NCBI RefSeq assembly: GCF_004345365.1
Contig: NZ_SLVF01000001.1
Span: 682,001 to 746,000 of the forward strand
Length of the DNA stretch: 64,000 nucleotides
Direction of reading: 5' to 3'
From: Kribbella sp. VKM Ac-2568
Lineage (GTDB): Bacteria > Actinomycetota > Actinomycetes > Propionibacteriales > Kribbellaceae
Positions 34,043-42,968 of this stretch are shown here, piece by piece. A program made the translations under genes and the position numbers. The stretch's first letter is position 1, and each line of letters starts with the position of its first letter. Below the pieces are notes generated by a model, which worked only from the letters and a program-made list of their open reading frames with translations, did no database searches and had not been told where the DNA came from.

Positions 34043-34672
34043 TCAGCGCAACGCTGCGCAGAAGGTGGAGGCCTTGGCGGTGATGTCGGCCCAGCGGCCG
34101 GCTTCCACGTCAGCCGGTGACACCACGTCGGTCCCGGCGCTGACCGCCAGCGCGCCGGCGTCGAGGAACTGCCGGGCGTTGCCCGCGTTCACACCGCCGG
34201 ACGGGACCAGCGGTACGCCGGGGAACGGCCCGCCGAGGTCCTTCAGGTACTTCGGTCCCAGGTGGTGCGCCGGGAAGATCTTCACCGCGTCTGAGCCGAG
34301 CGCGACCGCGGTCATCACCTCGGACGGGGTGAACGCGCCGAGCACGATCGGGATCCCCGCGTCGTGCGCGGCCGCCACGATCGCCGCCGCCTCGGGACCC
34401 TGCCCGGGCGTGACCAGGAACTGCGCGCCCGCGTCGACCGCGGCGCGAGCCTGCTCCGGGGTCTGCACGGTGCCGGCGCCCACCACGGCTCCGGTGTCAC
34501 CGGACGCGGCGCGCTCGAGGTGCCGCGGCAGGTCCGGGGTGGTGAACGTCAGCTCGATCACATGGATGCCGCCGGCAACGAGCGCCGAGCACAGGTCCCG
34601 CGCGTCGTCGATCGCCGGCGCCCGTACGACGCTCAGCACGCGGTCGCTGCGGAGCAGATCCAGGGTGGTCAT
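34043..34672 (-). CDS. eda: 2-keto-3-deoxy-6-phosphogluconate (KDPG) aldolase
   Basis: The 209-residue class I aldolase splits KDPG to pyruvate and glyceraldehyde 3-phosphate. The catalytic residues are in place: Glu40 in GGIHVIELTF and the Schiff-base Lys131 in GSDAVKIFPAHHLGPKYLK; VPSGGVNAGNARQFLDAGA is the phosphate loop. Its start codon overlaps the stop codon of the amidohydrolase gene by 4 bp, so it is the last gene of a three-gene minus-strand operon. No edd gene is nearby, so the KDPG probably comes from the kinase encoded divergently. Confidence 0.93.
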   Translation of the reverse strand: MTTLDLLRSDRVLSVVRAPAIDDARDLCSALVAGGIHVIELTFTTPDLPRHLERAASGDTGAVVGAGTVQTPEQARAAVDAGAQFLVTPGQGPEAAAIVAAAHDAGIPIVLGAFTPSEVMTAVALGSDAVKIFPAHHLGPKYLKDLGGPFPGVPLVPSGGVNAGNARQFLDAGALAVSAGTDVVSPADVEAGRWADITAKASTFCAALR

Positions 34673-36276
34673 GCACTCTCTCCTCGGTTGGTTGCGGTAC
34701 GGCGGATCGCGCGGCCGGGCAGTGCGTCGGTACGCCGGCCGTCGGCGATCACGGGGACGCCGCCGACCAGGACCCAGGGGATCCCTTCAGCCTGCCGCCG
34801 GGGGTTGTCGAAGGTCGCGGTGTCCCGCACCTTCGCCGGATCGAACAGCACCAGGTCAGCGTCGTATCCCTCGCGGACCAGCCCGCGATCGTTCAGCCGG
34901 AGCCGGCTTGCCGGACGGCCGGTCAGGTGGTGCACGCAGTCCTCGAGCTCGAGCACGCCCAGCTCGCGGACGTAGTGCGCGAGGTAGCGGGGGAAGGTGC
35001 CCCAGGCCCGGGGGTGCGGTTTGCCGCCGACCAGGATCGCGTCCGAACCACCGGTGTGGGTCGGGTGCTTCATGATCGCCTGCACGTTCTCCTCGTGGCC
35101 GATGTGCTGCAGGATCGTGGTCGCCAGGTTGTCCCGGATCAGCAGGTCGAAGAACACCCAGGACGGGGACTTGCCGATGCCGGCCGCGATCGCCGCGACG
35201 GTGTTGCCGACCGCGCCGCTCAGCGTCTGGTTCCGCACGCCGCTGATCTCGATGGTGTTCCAGTCCGTCACGCAGCCGTGGCTGCCGTCGGTGCCGACCT
35301 GCTCCAGCTCGTAGGCGATCCGCTCGCGATCAGCCGGGTCGGCGAGCCTGGCCAGCAACGCGTCCGGGCCACCTTCGGCGGTCCAGCTCGGCAGGATCGC
35401 CGACAAGGTGGTTGCCCCCGGCAAATAGGGGTAGGTGTCGGTGGTGATGTCGATGCCATCGGCCAGCGCCTCGTCGATCATCGCCAGCAGGTCGACGCCT
35501 CGACCTTTGTTCGGCTCGAAGTTCATCGTCGCGTGGGTGAGGTGGAGCGCGCAGCCGGAGGCCCGGGCCACCTCGACCATCTCGCCGTACGCCTCCAGCG
35601 CGCCCTTGCCGTATGACCGCTGGTGCGGGCTGTAGTAGCCGCCGTACTCCGCGACCACCCGGCACAGCTCGGTCAGCTCAGCGGTGTCGGCGAACATCCC
35701 GGGGGTGTACGTGAGCCCGCTGCTCATCCCGACGGCACCTTGCTCGAGGCCTTCGGCGAGCAGCCGCTTCATCTCCGCGAGCTCGGCGGAGGTGGCCGGG
35801 CGGTTGGCGGTGCCGACCACCATCATCCGCAGCGTGCCCTGCGGAACCAGGTACGCCGCGTTGCAGGCGATCCCCTGATCCAGCCGGTCGAGGTACCCGG
35901 CGACGCTGGACCAGGAGAAGTCGAAGTCGTCCGGCTCCCCGTTCCACCCGGCGATCTGGCGCCGTACGGCGGAACGGGTGGCGTCGTCGATCGGCGCGAA
36001 CGACAGGCCGTCCTGACCGAGCACCTCCAGCGTGACGCCCTGGCTGACCTTCGCCAAGTGGTCCGGGTTCGCCAGGATCTGCAGGTCCGAGTGGGTGTGC
36101 ATGTCGATGAAGCCGGGGGAGAGCACCAGGCCGTCGGCCGGGATGGTCCACCCGGCCGACGGCAGATCGTTGCCGACAGCCACGATCCGGCCGGCGTCGA
36201 CGGCGACGTCGGCCCGCACCCCGGGCGCGCCGGTGCCGTCTACCACGGTCGCGCCGGTGATCAGCAGTTCGGTCAT
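34669..36276 (-). CDS. N-acyl-D-amino acid deacylase-type amidohydrolase
   Basis: The 535-residue amidohydrolase has the metal motif FIDMHTHSD (His60, His62), a middle HLTHATMNFEP, and the C-terminal SDAILVGGKPHPRAWGTFPRYLA with the catalytic aspartate. The D-aminoacylase group removes acyl groups from D-amino acids, and some members deacetylate N-acetylglucosaminate. Placed between a PLP deaminase and KDPG aldolase, the second role is more coherent here (inference). ATG 36276 was chosen because homology starts there. Confidence 0.87.
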   Translation of the reverse strand: MTELLITGATVVDGTGAPGVRADVAVDAGRIVAVGNDLPSAGWTIPADGLVLSPGFIDMHTHSDLQILANPDHLAKVSQGVTLEVLGQDGLSFAPIDDATRSAVRRQIAGWNGEPDDFDFSWSSVAGYLDRLDQGIACNAAYLVPQGTLRMMVVGTANRPATSAELAEMKRLLAEGLEQGAVGMSSGLTYTPGMFADTAELTELCRVVAEYGGYYSPHQRSYGKGALEAYGEMVEVARASGCALHLTHATMNFEPNKGRGVDLLAMIDEALADGIDITTDTYPYLPGATTLSAILPSWTAEGGPDALLARLADPADRERIAYELEQVGTDGSHGCVTDWNTIEISGVRNQTLSGAVGNTVAAIAAGIGKSPSWVFFDLLIRDNLATTILQHIGHEENVQAIMKHPTHTGGSDAILVGGKPHPRAWGTFPRYLAHYVRELGVLELEDCVHHLTGRPASRLRLNDRGLVREGYDADLVLFDPAKVRDTATFDNPRRQAEGIPWVLVGGVPVIADGRRTDALPGRAIRRTATNRGESA

Positions 36277-36293
36277 CAGGGGATCGCCGGCCG

Positions 36294-37613
36294 TCAGAAG
36301 AAGGTGCGGACCAGGTCGACCACGACCGGGTCGTCGGCGTCCGGGTCGTCGATGACCGGGATCAGCCCCCACTTGTCGAAGGCCGTGCACGGGTGCGACA
36401 GGCCGACCCGCAGCTCGTCCCCGATCACCAGCGGCGGTTCGCCGTCCGGGGAGAAGCGGAGGAACCCGTGCTGGTCGTTCAGCTTGGTCACCGTCATCCC
36501 GTCGACCGGCCGGGCGGAGTCCCCGGCGGTCCGCGGCCGGAGTACCTGCGGCTCGGGCATGCCCTCGTCGAAGGGCAGGTCGCGCTTGCCGGCGTCGAAG
36601 ATCGCCAGCCCTGGTTCGGGTTGCGAGGTGATCCGGATCCAGCCGTGCATGGCCGGGATCAGCCGTTCGCCGTCGGTACGCGGTACCGAGCCGAGCGGCG
36701 AGACCTTCCGGTAGTACCCGTCGTCGTGCGCGATGTAGGCGCCGGACCGCAGCACCACCCGCGCCCCATTCTTGCCGAGCGGTGCGAGCACCTCTGCCAC
36801 CTGCTCGAAGTACGCGCTGCCGCCGGCGCTGACCACCGGTACGACGTCAGCGTCGTACCGGTCCTGCTCCTGCAGGCTGGTGTGGACCGCGGCGAGGTCG
36901 CGGAGGTACGAGCGGACGTGTTCGAGCCCGGCCTCGTCAGCCCCGCGCGCGATCGCTCCTTCGTAGCCGGCCACCCCGGCCAGGCGCAGGGTCCGCGAGT
37001 CGGCGATCGCGTTGCCCACAGCGACTCCGGTCTCGACATCGCGCACACCGGTCCGGCCGCCGGCCCCACCGACCTCGACCAGTACGTCGAGGCGCCGGGC
37101 GTCGGGACCGATGTGGGCGGCGCGAGCGGCGTCCAGCAGTTCGACCGTCCGGACCGAGTCGGCCCAGACCATCACCTCGAAGTCCGGGTCGGCCGCGAGT
37201 TCGTCCGCGATCCACCGCAACTGCAGCGGGGAGATCACCGAGTTGGCGATCATCACCCGGCTCACTCCGTAGGACCGGGCGACCCCGAGCTGGAAGGCGT
37301 TCGCCAGTGTGATCGCCCAGGAGCCGGCCTCGAGCTGAGCTGCCCAGAGCGCCGGGGCCATCGTGGTCTTGCCGTGCGGCGCGAGGTCGACGCCGTGCTC
37401 GGCGCACCAGCGGGCGAGGGTGGCGACGTTGTGCTGCAGGCCAGGCGCGGACAGCGTGAGCAGGGGAGTCGGCAGATTGGACAGGCGTGGCTTGTCGGCC
37501 AGCACCTCGGCGACGGTCCGGCCCCAGAAGGACGGCGGCAACGCCTTGTCCTGCCAGCTGATCGGCTGGTCCGCCAGAGCGGCGACGGCGGCGGCATCGT
37601 ACGAAGCTGACAT
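36294..37613 (-). CDS. D-threonine aldolase / D-serine dehydratase-like PLP enzyme (amino-acid deaminase)
   Basis: The 439-residue fold type III PLP enzyme has an alanine-racemase-like barrel. The PLP lysine is Lys82 in LAPHGKTTMAPALW, and VSAGGSAYFEQVAEVL follows in the phosphate-binding part. The C-terminal domain contains VIGDELRVGLSHPCTAFDKWG with the His and Cys that bind zinc in D-serine dehydratases. In this cluster it could deaminate D-glucosaminate to 2-keto-3-deoxygluconate. It is the first gene of the three-gene minus operon, starting 154 bp from the divergent kinase. Confidence 0.85.
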   Translation of the reverse strand: MSASYDAAAVAALADQPISWQDKALPPSFWGRTVAEVLADKPRLSNLPTPLLTLSAPGLQHNVATLARWCAEHGVDLAPHGKTTMAPALWAAQLEAGSWAITLANAFQLGVARSYGVSRVMIANSVISPLQLRWIADELAADPDFEVMVWADSVRTVELLDAARAAHIGPDARRLDVLVEVGGAGGRTGVRDVETGVAVGNAIADSRTLRLAGVAGYEGAIARGADEAGLEHVRSYLRDLAAVHTSLQEQDRYDADVVPVVSAGGSAYFEQVAEVLAPLGKNGARVVLRSGAYIAHDDGYYRKVSPLGSVPRTDGERLIPAMHGWIRITSQPEPGLAIFDAGKRDLPFDEGMPEPQVLRPRTAGDSARPVDGMTVTKLNDQHGFLRFSPDGEPPLVIGDELRVGLSHPCTAFDKWGLIPVIDDPDADDPVVVDLVRTFF

Positions 37614-37685
37614 GACGTCCTCTGCTGATCGATGATCGGTTTGTCAGGGCCAAGTCTGGGCCCAACTTACTCCGATTGCATATGA

Positions 37686-37701
37686 CGCAACAGTCGTTGC
37701 G
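37686..37701. promoter_or_regulatory. Candidate IclR operator between divergent catabolic operons
   Basis: CGCAAC (37686-37691) / GTTGCG (37696-37701) form a perfect palindrome with a 4-bp spacer in the 154-bp gap between the deaminase and the kinase. It is AT-rich around the site, and both operons could be controlled by the IclR protein encoded two genes away. Confidence 0.5.
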
Positions 37702-37767
37702 CATTCTGACGTCTCGGTTGTAGCATCGCGCCAGAACTCCGTCAACGCAGCGGTGAAAGGACACCCG

Positions 37768-38787
37768 ATGGTCGACCTGGCACCGCGTGCGGTCTGCCTC
37801 GGTGAGGCGATGATCATGCTCGCCACCGAGACCGGTGCCCCGCTGGAGGATGCCGAGACGTTCCGGCGCTCCGTGGGCGGCGCCGAGTGCAACGTCGCCG
37901 GCGGGCTGGCTGCGCTGGACATCCCGACCGGCTGGATCTCGCGCGTCGGGGCCGACGGCTTCGGCCGCCACGTACTGCGCGACCTGCAGGTCCGTGGTGT
38001 GGAGGTCGGCGCAGTCGAGGAGGATCCGGTCCGGCCGACCGGGCTGTACGTGAAAGACAGTGTCGGCGGCCGCACCCGGATGCACTACTACCGCTCCGGC
38101 TCCGCAGCGTCGGCCATGGATGCGAACTTCCTCGATCGGCCGGCCGTGCGGAGCCGCTTGGCCGGCGCCGAACTCGTGCACACCACCGGGATCACCGCGG
38201 CCATCTCGACCACCTGCGCGGAGATGCTCGATCGCCTGGCTGCGTTGAAGGAGACCCAGGGCTTCACCTTGAGCGTCGACCTCAACTGGCGTCCTGCATT
38301 GTGGCGCGACGCCGATCCGGCTCCGCTGTGGCGACTGCTGCGCGCGGCCGACGTCGTACTGATCGGGGCGGACGAGGCGATGCTGTTCGCCGGGACCAGT
38401 GATCCCGCCAAGCTGCGCGAACTGCTCGGGCCTCGATCGACGATCGTGGTGAAGTCGGACGCGCACATCGCCCTCGCGTTGGAGCCGGATGGTCGTCGTA
38501 CGGAGGTTCCGGCGCTCACTGTCGAGGTGGTGGAGCCAGTTGGGGCCGGGGATGCTTTCGCCGCCGGGTTCCTGGCTGGGACCTTGCAGGGCGTGCCGAT
38601 GGAGCAGCGGCTGCGGCTGGGGCACCTGAGCGCCGCTGCGGTGCTGGCCGTCCGTCAGGACCACGCGGCTCCGCCTCCGCCCGCTGTCCGGCAGGCGTTG
38701 CTCGCCTGCCCGGACGAAGACTGGGCCGCGACACAGGTCGGTTCTGCCGGTATCAAATCTGCAGCCCTGGTGGGAGGTGCGGTGTGA
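37768..38787 (+). CDS. PfkB family sugar kinase, 2-keto-3-deoxygluconate kinase-like
   Basis: The 339-residue ribokinase-family enzyme has the N-terminal substrate motif VGGAECNVAGGLAALDIPTGWISRVGADGFG and the C-terminal ATP/catalytic motif VEPVGAGDAFAAGFLAG with the catalytic aspartate. SVDLNWRPALW resembles KDG kinases. With KDPG aldolase next door, phosphorylation of KDG is the most probable reaction. ATG 37768 follows GAAAGGA; an upstream in-frame GTG at 37753 has no such site. Its 3' end overlaps the IclR gene by 4 bp. Confidence 0.88.
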   Translation: MVDLAPRAVCLGEAMIMLATETGAPLEDAETFRRSVGGAECNVAGGLAALDIPTGWISRVGADGFGRHVLRDLQVRGVEVGAVEEDPVRPTGLYVKDSVGGRTRMHYYRSGSAASAMDANFLDRPAVRSRLAGAELVHTTGITAAISTTCAEMLDRLAALKETQGFTLSVDLNWRPALWRDADPAPLWRLLRAADVVLIGADEAMLFAGTSDPAKLRELLGPRSTIVVKSDAHIALALEPDGRRTEVPALTVEVVEPVGAGDAFAAGFLAGTLQGVPMEQRLRLGHLSAAAVLAVRQDHAAPPPPAVRQALLACPDEDWAATQVGSAGIKSAALVGGAV

Positions 38788-39521
38788 GTCAGAGCCTGGC
38801 CAGAGCCCTGCAGATCCTGGCGAGCCTGGGAGAGGGCGACCGCTCGCTCGACCAGCTCGCAACAGAGTTGGACGTGCACAAGACGACAGTGCTGCGCCTG
38901 CTCCGCACGATGGAGGCCGAGCGCTTCGTCCGCCGCGACGAGTCGCACCGGTACCGGTTGGGCTCGCGGCTGTTCTCTTTGGCGGATGCGGCCCGCGAGC
39001 AACACGTAGTACGGGCTGTTGCCGCGCCGCACCTGCGGCAGCTCAATCAGAAGACCGGGCAGACCGTGCACCTGGCGGCGTATGAGAACGGGCAGGTCAT
39101 CTACATCGACAAGCTCGACAGTGTGCAGTCGGTCCGGATGTACTCGCAGATCGGCGTCCCGGCGGCGCTGCACTGCACCGCGGTCGGCAAGGTCCTGCTG
39201 GCCGCTCAGCCGAAGCGGCAGCGCGAGGCTCTGCTGGCCAGCATCGACTATCACCAGTACACACCGAACACGATCTCCGGCCCGGACGAACTGCGCGACG
39301 AGCTGGACCGGGTCCGGGCACAGGGCTGGGCCCACGACCGGGCCGAGCACGAGTCCTTCATCAACTGCATCGGAGCGCCGATCGCCGACCGCTCCGGCCG
39401 GGTGGTGGGAGCCGTGTCCGTCTCGGTCCCCGACGTCCTGCTCAACTATGAGCAGGTGCTCGAGCTGCTGCCCGACCTGCTCGCCACCGCGGCGGCCATC
39501 GGCGCCGACTACACCAACTGA
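38784..39521 (+). CDS. IclR family transcriptional regulator
   Basis: The 245-residue protein has an N-terminal winged helix (ALQILASLGEGDRSLDQLATELDVHKTTVLRLLRTME, residues 6-42) and a C-terminal IclR ligand domain (about 75-240, including LHCTAVGKVLLAAQP and SVSVPDVLLNYEQVLELLP). It is translationally coupled to the kinase (GTG 38784 overlaps the kinase stop codon). It probably controls the two divergent operons through the palindrome at 37686-37701. Confidence 0.92.
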   Translation: MSQSLARALQILASLGEGDRSLDQLATELDVHKTTVLRLLRTMEAERFVRRDESHRYRLGSRLFSLADAAREQHVVRAVAAPHLRQLNQKTGQTVHLAAYENGQVIYIDKLDSVQSVRMYSQIGVPAALHCTAVGKVLLAAQPKRQREALLASIDYHQYTPNTISGPDELRDELDRVRAQGWAHDRAEHESFINCIGAPIADRSGRVVGAVSVSVPDVLLNYEQVLELLPDLLATAAAIGADYTN

Positions 39522-39536
39522 TCGAGAGGAACTCCT

Positions 39537-39941
39537 ATGACCGACAAGACCGTCATCTCCACCCCCGCCGCCCCCGCGCCGATGCCGGTGTTCTCCCAGG
39601 GAGTCCGCAAGGGCAACATCCTGCAGGTGTCCGGCCAGGGCTCGGTCGACCCGGAGAGCGGCCAGTTCGTCTTCGAAGGTGACGTGAAGGCGCAGACCAC
39701 CCGGGTGCTGCAGAACGTCGAGGCGATCCTGAAGGCCGGCGGCGCCACCTTCGACGACGTCGTGATGCTGCGCGTCTACCTGACCACCCGCGACAACTTC
39801 GTCCCGATGAACGACGCGTACGCCGAGTTCGTCGGCACCCGTACTCCGAGCGGCGTGCTGCCGTCGCGGACCACCGTCTTCACCGGCCTCCCGCTCGAGC
39901 CCATGCTGGTCGAGATCGACGCCCTCGCGGTCCTGTCCTGA
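39537..39941 (+). CDS. RidA family enamine/imine deaminase
   Basis: The 134-residue protein matches the YjgF/YER057c/UK114 (Rid) family; the conserved arginine is in LPSRTTVFTGLPLEPMLVEID (Arg111). RidA hydrolyses reactive enamines released by PLP-dependent dehydratases. It stands 15 bp after the IclR gene, in the same cluster as a PLP deaminase, which fits that role. ATG 39537 follows GAGAGGAA. Confidence 0.9.
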   Translation: MTDKTVISTPAAPAPMPVFSQGVRKGNILQVSGQGSVDPESGQFVFEGDVKAQTTRVLQNVEAILKAGGATFDDVVMLRVYLTTRDNFVPMNDAYAEFVGTRTPSGVLPSRTTVFTGLPLEPMLVEIDALAVLS

Positions 39942-40001
39942 CCCATCCGACCCGCGGGACCAGCGTCTCATCAGATAGTTGAGGATGGGACGATAGACCG
40001 G

Positions 40002-41189
40002 ATGGCAGACCCCGTCAGTCTCTGGAAGATCGCTCCCTCGGTCTATCTGCCCGCGCTGCTGTACGGCATCGGCCAGGGGGCGATCGCTCCCGTTGTCGCT
40101 CTGTCCGCCCGCGACCTGGGTGCCTCGTTCGCGGGCGCCAGTCTGGTCGTCGCCGCGGCCGGCGTCGGCCAGGTGATCGGAGACATCCCCGCCGGTGCGC
40201 TCACCACGAGGATCGGCGAGCGCCGCGCGATGCTGCTCGCCACCGGCCTCGTCTCCGTCGCACTGGTCGCCTGCCTGGTCGTCCCGACCGTCTGGGGTTT
40301 CGCCGTCGCGATCGGCGCGACCGGCCTGGCCGGTGCAGTCTGGGGTCTCGCCCGGCAGGCCTACCTCAGCGAGGCCGTACCCCTGGAGATGCGGGCGCGG
40401 GCGCTGTCCACGCTCGGTGGCGTCCAGCGGATCGGGTCGTTCATCGGGCCGTTCCTAGGTGCCTTCGCGATGAAGTTCCTCGGCACCGACGGCGCCTACT
40501 GGGTCCATCTGGTCGCCGCGGCCCTCGCCTGCGTGGTGCTGCTCAGCCTCCCCGACCTCGAGTCCGTACGCCGGAGTCGCGCCGGCCGCCCGGTGGTCAT
40601 GCAGTCCACCCGCGCCGTCATCCAAGAACACCTCCCTGTACTGCGGACGCTGGGAATCGGCGCCCTCCTCGTCGGCGCCGTCCGGGCGTCCCGGCAGGTG
40701 GTGATCCCGCTCTGGGCTGAGCACATCGGGCTGGATCCGCAGACGACGAGTCTGATCTTCGGGATCTCCGGGGCGGTCGACATGCTGCTCTTCTATCCGG
40801 CGGGTTCCGTGATGGACCGGTTCGGACGCAAGTGGGTCGCCGTACCGTCCATGCTCGTGCTCGGTCTCGCGCACCTGTTGCTGCCGTTGACGCACTCGGG
40901 TGCGGCGCTGACCGCGGTCGCGCTGCTGATGGGAATCGGCAACGGGCTCGGCGCCGGGGTGATCATGACGCTCGGCGCGGACGCGTCCCCGCCGGTCGGC
41001 AGGGCGCAGTTCCTCGGCGCCTTCCGCCTCTTCGCCGACACCGGCAACGGCGCCGGGCCGTTCCTCATCGCGGCGGTGACGGCTCTGTCCAGTCTGGCCC
41101 CGGCTGTACTGTTCATGGGGCTCACGGGTTGGGCCGCGGCCTTCGCCATGAGCCGCTGGATCCCGCCGCGTCCCCAGGCTCCGCAGTAG
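40002..41189 (+). CDS. Major facilitator superfamily transporter
   Basis: The 395-residue protein has twelve likely membrane segments. The cytoplasmic loop signature GALTTRIGERRAMLLATG follows helix 2, and its second-half counterpart MDRFGRKWVAVPSMLV is clear. The branch resembles small drug/metabolite exporters, so the substrate is unknown; uptake of the amino-sugar acid handled by the neighbouring enzymes is possible but not supported by sequence. It begins 60 bp after the RidA gene. ATG 40002 has no ribosome-binding site and may be leaderless. Confidence 0.87.
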   Translation: MADPVSLWKIAPSVYLPALLYGIGQGAIAPVVALSARDLGASFAGASLVVAAAGVGQVIGDIPAGALTTRIGERRAMLLATGLVSVALVACLVVPTVWGFAVAIGATGLAGAVWGLARQAYLSEAVPLEMRARALSTLGGVQRIGSFIGPFLGAFAMKFLGTDGAYWVHLVAAALACVVLLSLPDLESVRRSRAGRPVVMQSTRAVIQEHLPVLRTLGIGALLVGAVRASRQVVIPLWAEHIGLDPQTTSLIFGISGAVDMLLFYPAGSVMDRFGRKWVAVPSMLVLGLAHLLLPLTHSGAALTAVALLMGIGNGLGAGVIMTLGADASPPVGRAQFLGAFRLFADTGNGAGPFLIAAVTALSSLAPAVLFMGLTGWAAAFAMSRWIPPRPQAPQ

Positions 41190-41228
41190 CGTTCCCCAGA
41201 CGCTGTGGTAGCTGGCCCGGTAACCGAT

Positions 41229-41257
41229 TTGGCGGCGGCGTCACGGCCGGTTACTCT
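41229..41257 (+). promoter_or_regulatory. Promoter of rplJ-rplL
   Basis: TTGGCG (41229-41234) and TACTCT (41252-41257) are 17 bp apart and lie just upstream of the L10 leader. The predicted start is near 41264, giving a leader of about 197 nt. Confidence 0.55.
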
Positions 41258-41261
41258 TGAG

Positions 41262-41390
41262 GCTGCCGAAGACCGCTGGTCGTTGCTCCCGGAGCAACTG
41301 AAGGTCCCACAAGCTCGTGGGCGGCCCGCGCAGGTGACAAGTAAGTGAGAGTAGTTTCTTCACGCCCTTGCGCCTGCGCAGGGGCGTTTT
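41262..41390 (+). promoter_or_regulatory. Ribosomal protein L10 leader with terminator-like hairpin
   Basis: GGCTGCCGAAGACCGCTGGT at 41261-41280 is the hallmark of the L10 leader, which L10(L12)4 binds to repress its own operon. Downstream, CGCCC (about 41363-41367) and GGGGCG (41381-41386), with an inner CGC/GCG pairing, form a hairpin followed by TTTT (41387-41390), a possible attenuator. The segment after that to the rplJ start carries only the ribosome-binding site. Confidence 0.7.
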
Positions 41391-41460
41391 CGATTTCTGC
41401 GGGTCCTGGCCGGTGCGGCAACGAAGCCCAACCCTGTGATTGCAGGGCGGAAGGAGACCC

Positions 41461-42084
41461 ATGGCGAGGCCGGACAAGGCAGCCGCCGTCGCAGAGCTCA
41501 CGGAGAACTTCAAGAGCTCTAACGGCGCCGTGCTGACCGAGTACCGCGGACTCACTGTGGCGCAGTTGCGGCAGTTGCGCACTACGCTCGGTGACGACGT
41601 GAACTACGCCGTGGTGAAGAACACGCTGACCCAGATCGCGGCCAAGGACGCGGGAGTGGAGTCGTTCGACTCGCTGCTGCAGGGTCCGTCGGCCATCGCC
41701 TTCATCAAGGGCGACCCGGTGGTCGCGGCCAAGGGGCTGCGTGACTTCGCCAAGGCCAATCCCCTTCTCGTCATCAAGGGCGGTGTGCTGGACGGCAAGG
41801 CACTCAGCTCCGACGAGATCAACAAGCTCGCTGACCTGGAGTCGCGTGAGGTTCTCCTCTCGAAGCTCGCAGGTGCGATGAAGGCGGCCCCGCAGCAAGC
41901 GGTGTCGCTGTTCGCTGCTCCGCTGTCGCAGGCCGCGCGCCTTTTCGCGGCGCTGCAGGACAAGCTGCCGGCCGGCGACGCCCCCGTGGCGGACGAGGCT
42001 CCGGCTGCGGAGGCCGTGCAGGACGCACCGGCCGACGCACCTGCCGAGGCGAGCACCGAGGAGACCGCGTCAGCCGACAGCTGA
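41461..42084 (+). CDS. rplJ: 50S ribosomal protein L10
   Basis: The 207-residue protein has the L10 N-terminal rRNA-binding part ([31 protein letters not shown]) and an alanine/acidic C-terminal tail longer than in E. coli L10 (165 residues). It carries L7/L12 dimers on the ribosomal stalk. ATG 41461 follows AAGGAG; an in-frame ATG at 41440 is too close to the promoter-side leader to be used. rplL follows after 69 bp. Confidence 0.95.
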   Translation: MARPDKAAAVAELTENFKSSNGAVLTEYRGLTVAQLRQLRTTLGDDVNYAVVKNTLTQIAAKDAGVESFDSLLQGPSAIAFIKGDPVVAAKGLRDFAKANPLLVIKGGVLDGKALSSDEINKLADLESREVLLSKLAGAMKAAPQQAVSLFAAPLSQAARLFAALQDKLPAGDAPVADEAPAAEAVQDAPADAPAEASTEETASADS

Positions 42085-42153
42085 CCCGTTCGAATCACGC
42101 AGGACCCCAGTCAGTAATCACCTAGCAACACACTTATCGGAAGGACCGCCAAA

Positions 42154-42540
42154 ATGGCGAAGCTCAGCACCGAAGAGCTGCTCGGCCAGTTCAAGGACCT
42201 CACCCTGCTCGAGCTCTCTGAGTTCGTGAAGGCCTTCGAGGAGGAGTTCGGCGTGACCGCCGCCGCTCCCGTCGCAGTCGCCGCGGCCCCGGCCGCCGGT
42301 GGCGGCGCCACCGAGGAGACCGTCGAGCAGGACGAGTTCGACGTCGTTCTCGAGTCGGCCGGCGACAAGAAGATCCAGGTCATCAAGGAGGTGCGCGGCC
42401 TCACCAGCCTCGGCCTGAAGGAGGCCAAGGACCTCGTCGAGAGTGCGCCGAAGGCCATCCTGGAGAAGGTCGACAAGGCTGCCGCGGAGAAGGCCAAGGA
42501 GGCCCTCGAGGGCGCCGGCGCCACCGTCACCCTGAAGTGA
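42154..42540 (+). CDS. rplL: 50S ribosomal protein L7/L12
   Basis: The 128-residue protein has the dimerisation N-terminus ([25 protein letters not shown]), an alanine hinge and the C-terminal factor-binding domain ([25 protein letters not shown]). It recruits translation GTPases. A strong terminator follows its stop codon, so rpoB must be transcribed from its own promoter here. Confidence 0.97.
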   Translation: MAKLSTEELLGQFKDLTLLELSEFVKAFEEEFGVTAAAPVAVAAAPAAGGGATEETVEQDEFDVVLESAGDKKIQVIKEVRGLTSLGLKEAKDLVESAPKAILEKVDKAAAEKAKEALEGAGATVTLK

Positions 42541-42575
42541 CCCGTGCGGCCCAGCCGCACATCCAGTAGTACCCG

Positions 42576-42607
42576 CGAAGGGCGGTCCCACCAGGGACCG
42601 CCCTTCG
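42576..42607 (+). terminator. rho-independent terminator after rplL
   Basis: A perfect 13-bp stem (42577-42589 with 42594-42606) and a 4-nt loop follow rplL by 36 bp. No T-run follows, but the stem is very stable. Confidence 0.75.
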
Positions 42608-42611
42608 TCAC

Positions 42612-42669
42612 GTCCGGCCGACTCACGGTCCGGCCGACTCACGGTCCGGCCGACTCACGGTCCGGCCGG
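42612..42669. repeat. 16-bp tandem repeat, 3.6 copies
   Basis: The unit GTCCGGCCGACTCACG starts at 42612, 42628 and 42644 without change, with a partial fourth copy from 42660. Each copy holds the palindrome CGGCCG. It lies just after the rplL terminator. Confidence 0.9.
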
Positions 42670-42689
42670 CGTCGCGACGAGGGCCGGGG

Positions 42690-42890
42690 AGGCGGGCTCG
42701 CCGGCGCTCTCGCCACGAGGCTCGCCACCGGGCTCGGAACCAGGCGAGGAGACCGACCCAGGCTGCGGCCCAGAGCCAGCCGGCCAGCAGGTCGGACAGG
42801 TGGTGCCGGCCAAGCTCCAGCTGCGAGAGCCCGACAGCATCAGCACCGCAGCGCCCACGACCGCCAGCCGCCGAACAACCCGTCAGCACC
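42690..42890 (-). pseudogene. Remnant of a PAP2 family phosphatase gene
   Basis: On the minus strand a C-terminal PAP2 segment, LSQLELGRHHLSDLLAGWLW followed by AAAWVGLLAWF, is readable, and just upstream in another frame RRLAVVGAAVLML continues the same alignment, so there is a frameshift near 42840. The N-terminal part and the rest of the active site are missing. It lies within the 1,048-bp gene-free gap 42541-43588. Confidence 0.5.
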
Positions 42891-42968
42891 CGGCCAATTC
42901 GCCTGCCGAGCGCAGGCGGCGTACAGCCACGGACACCTGGAACACCTCGCGGCGACCGAGGACGCCTC

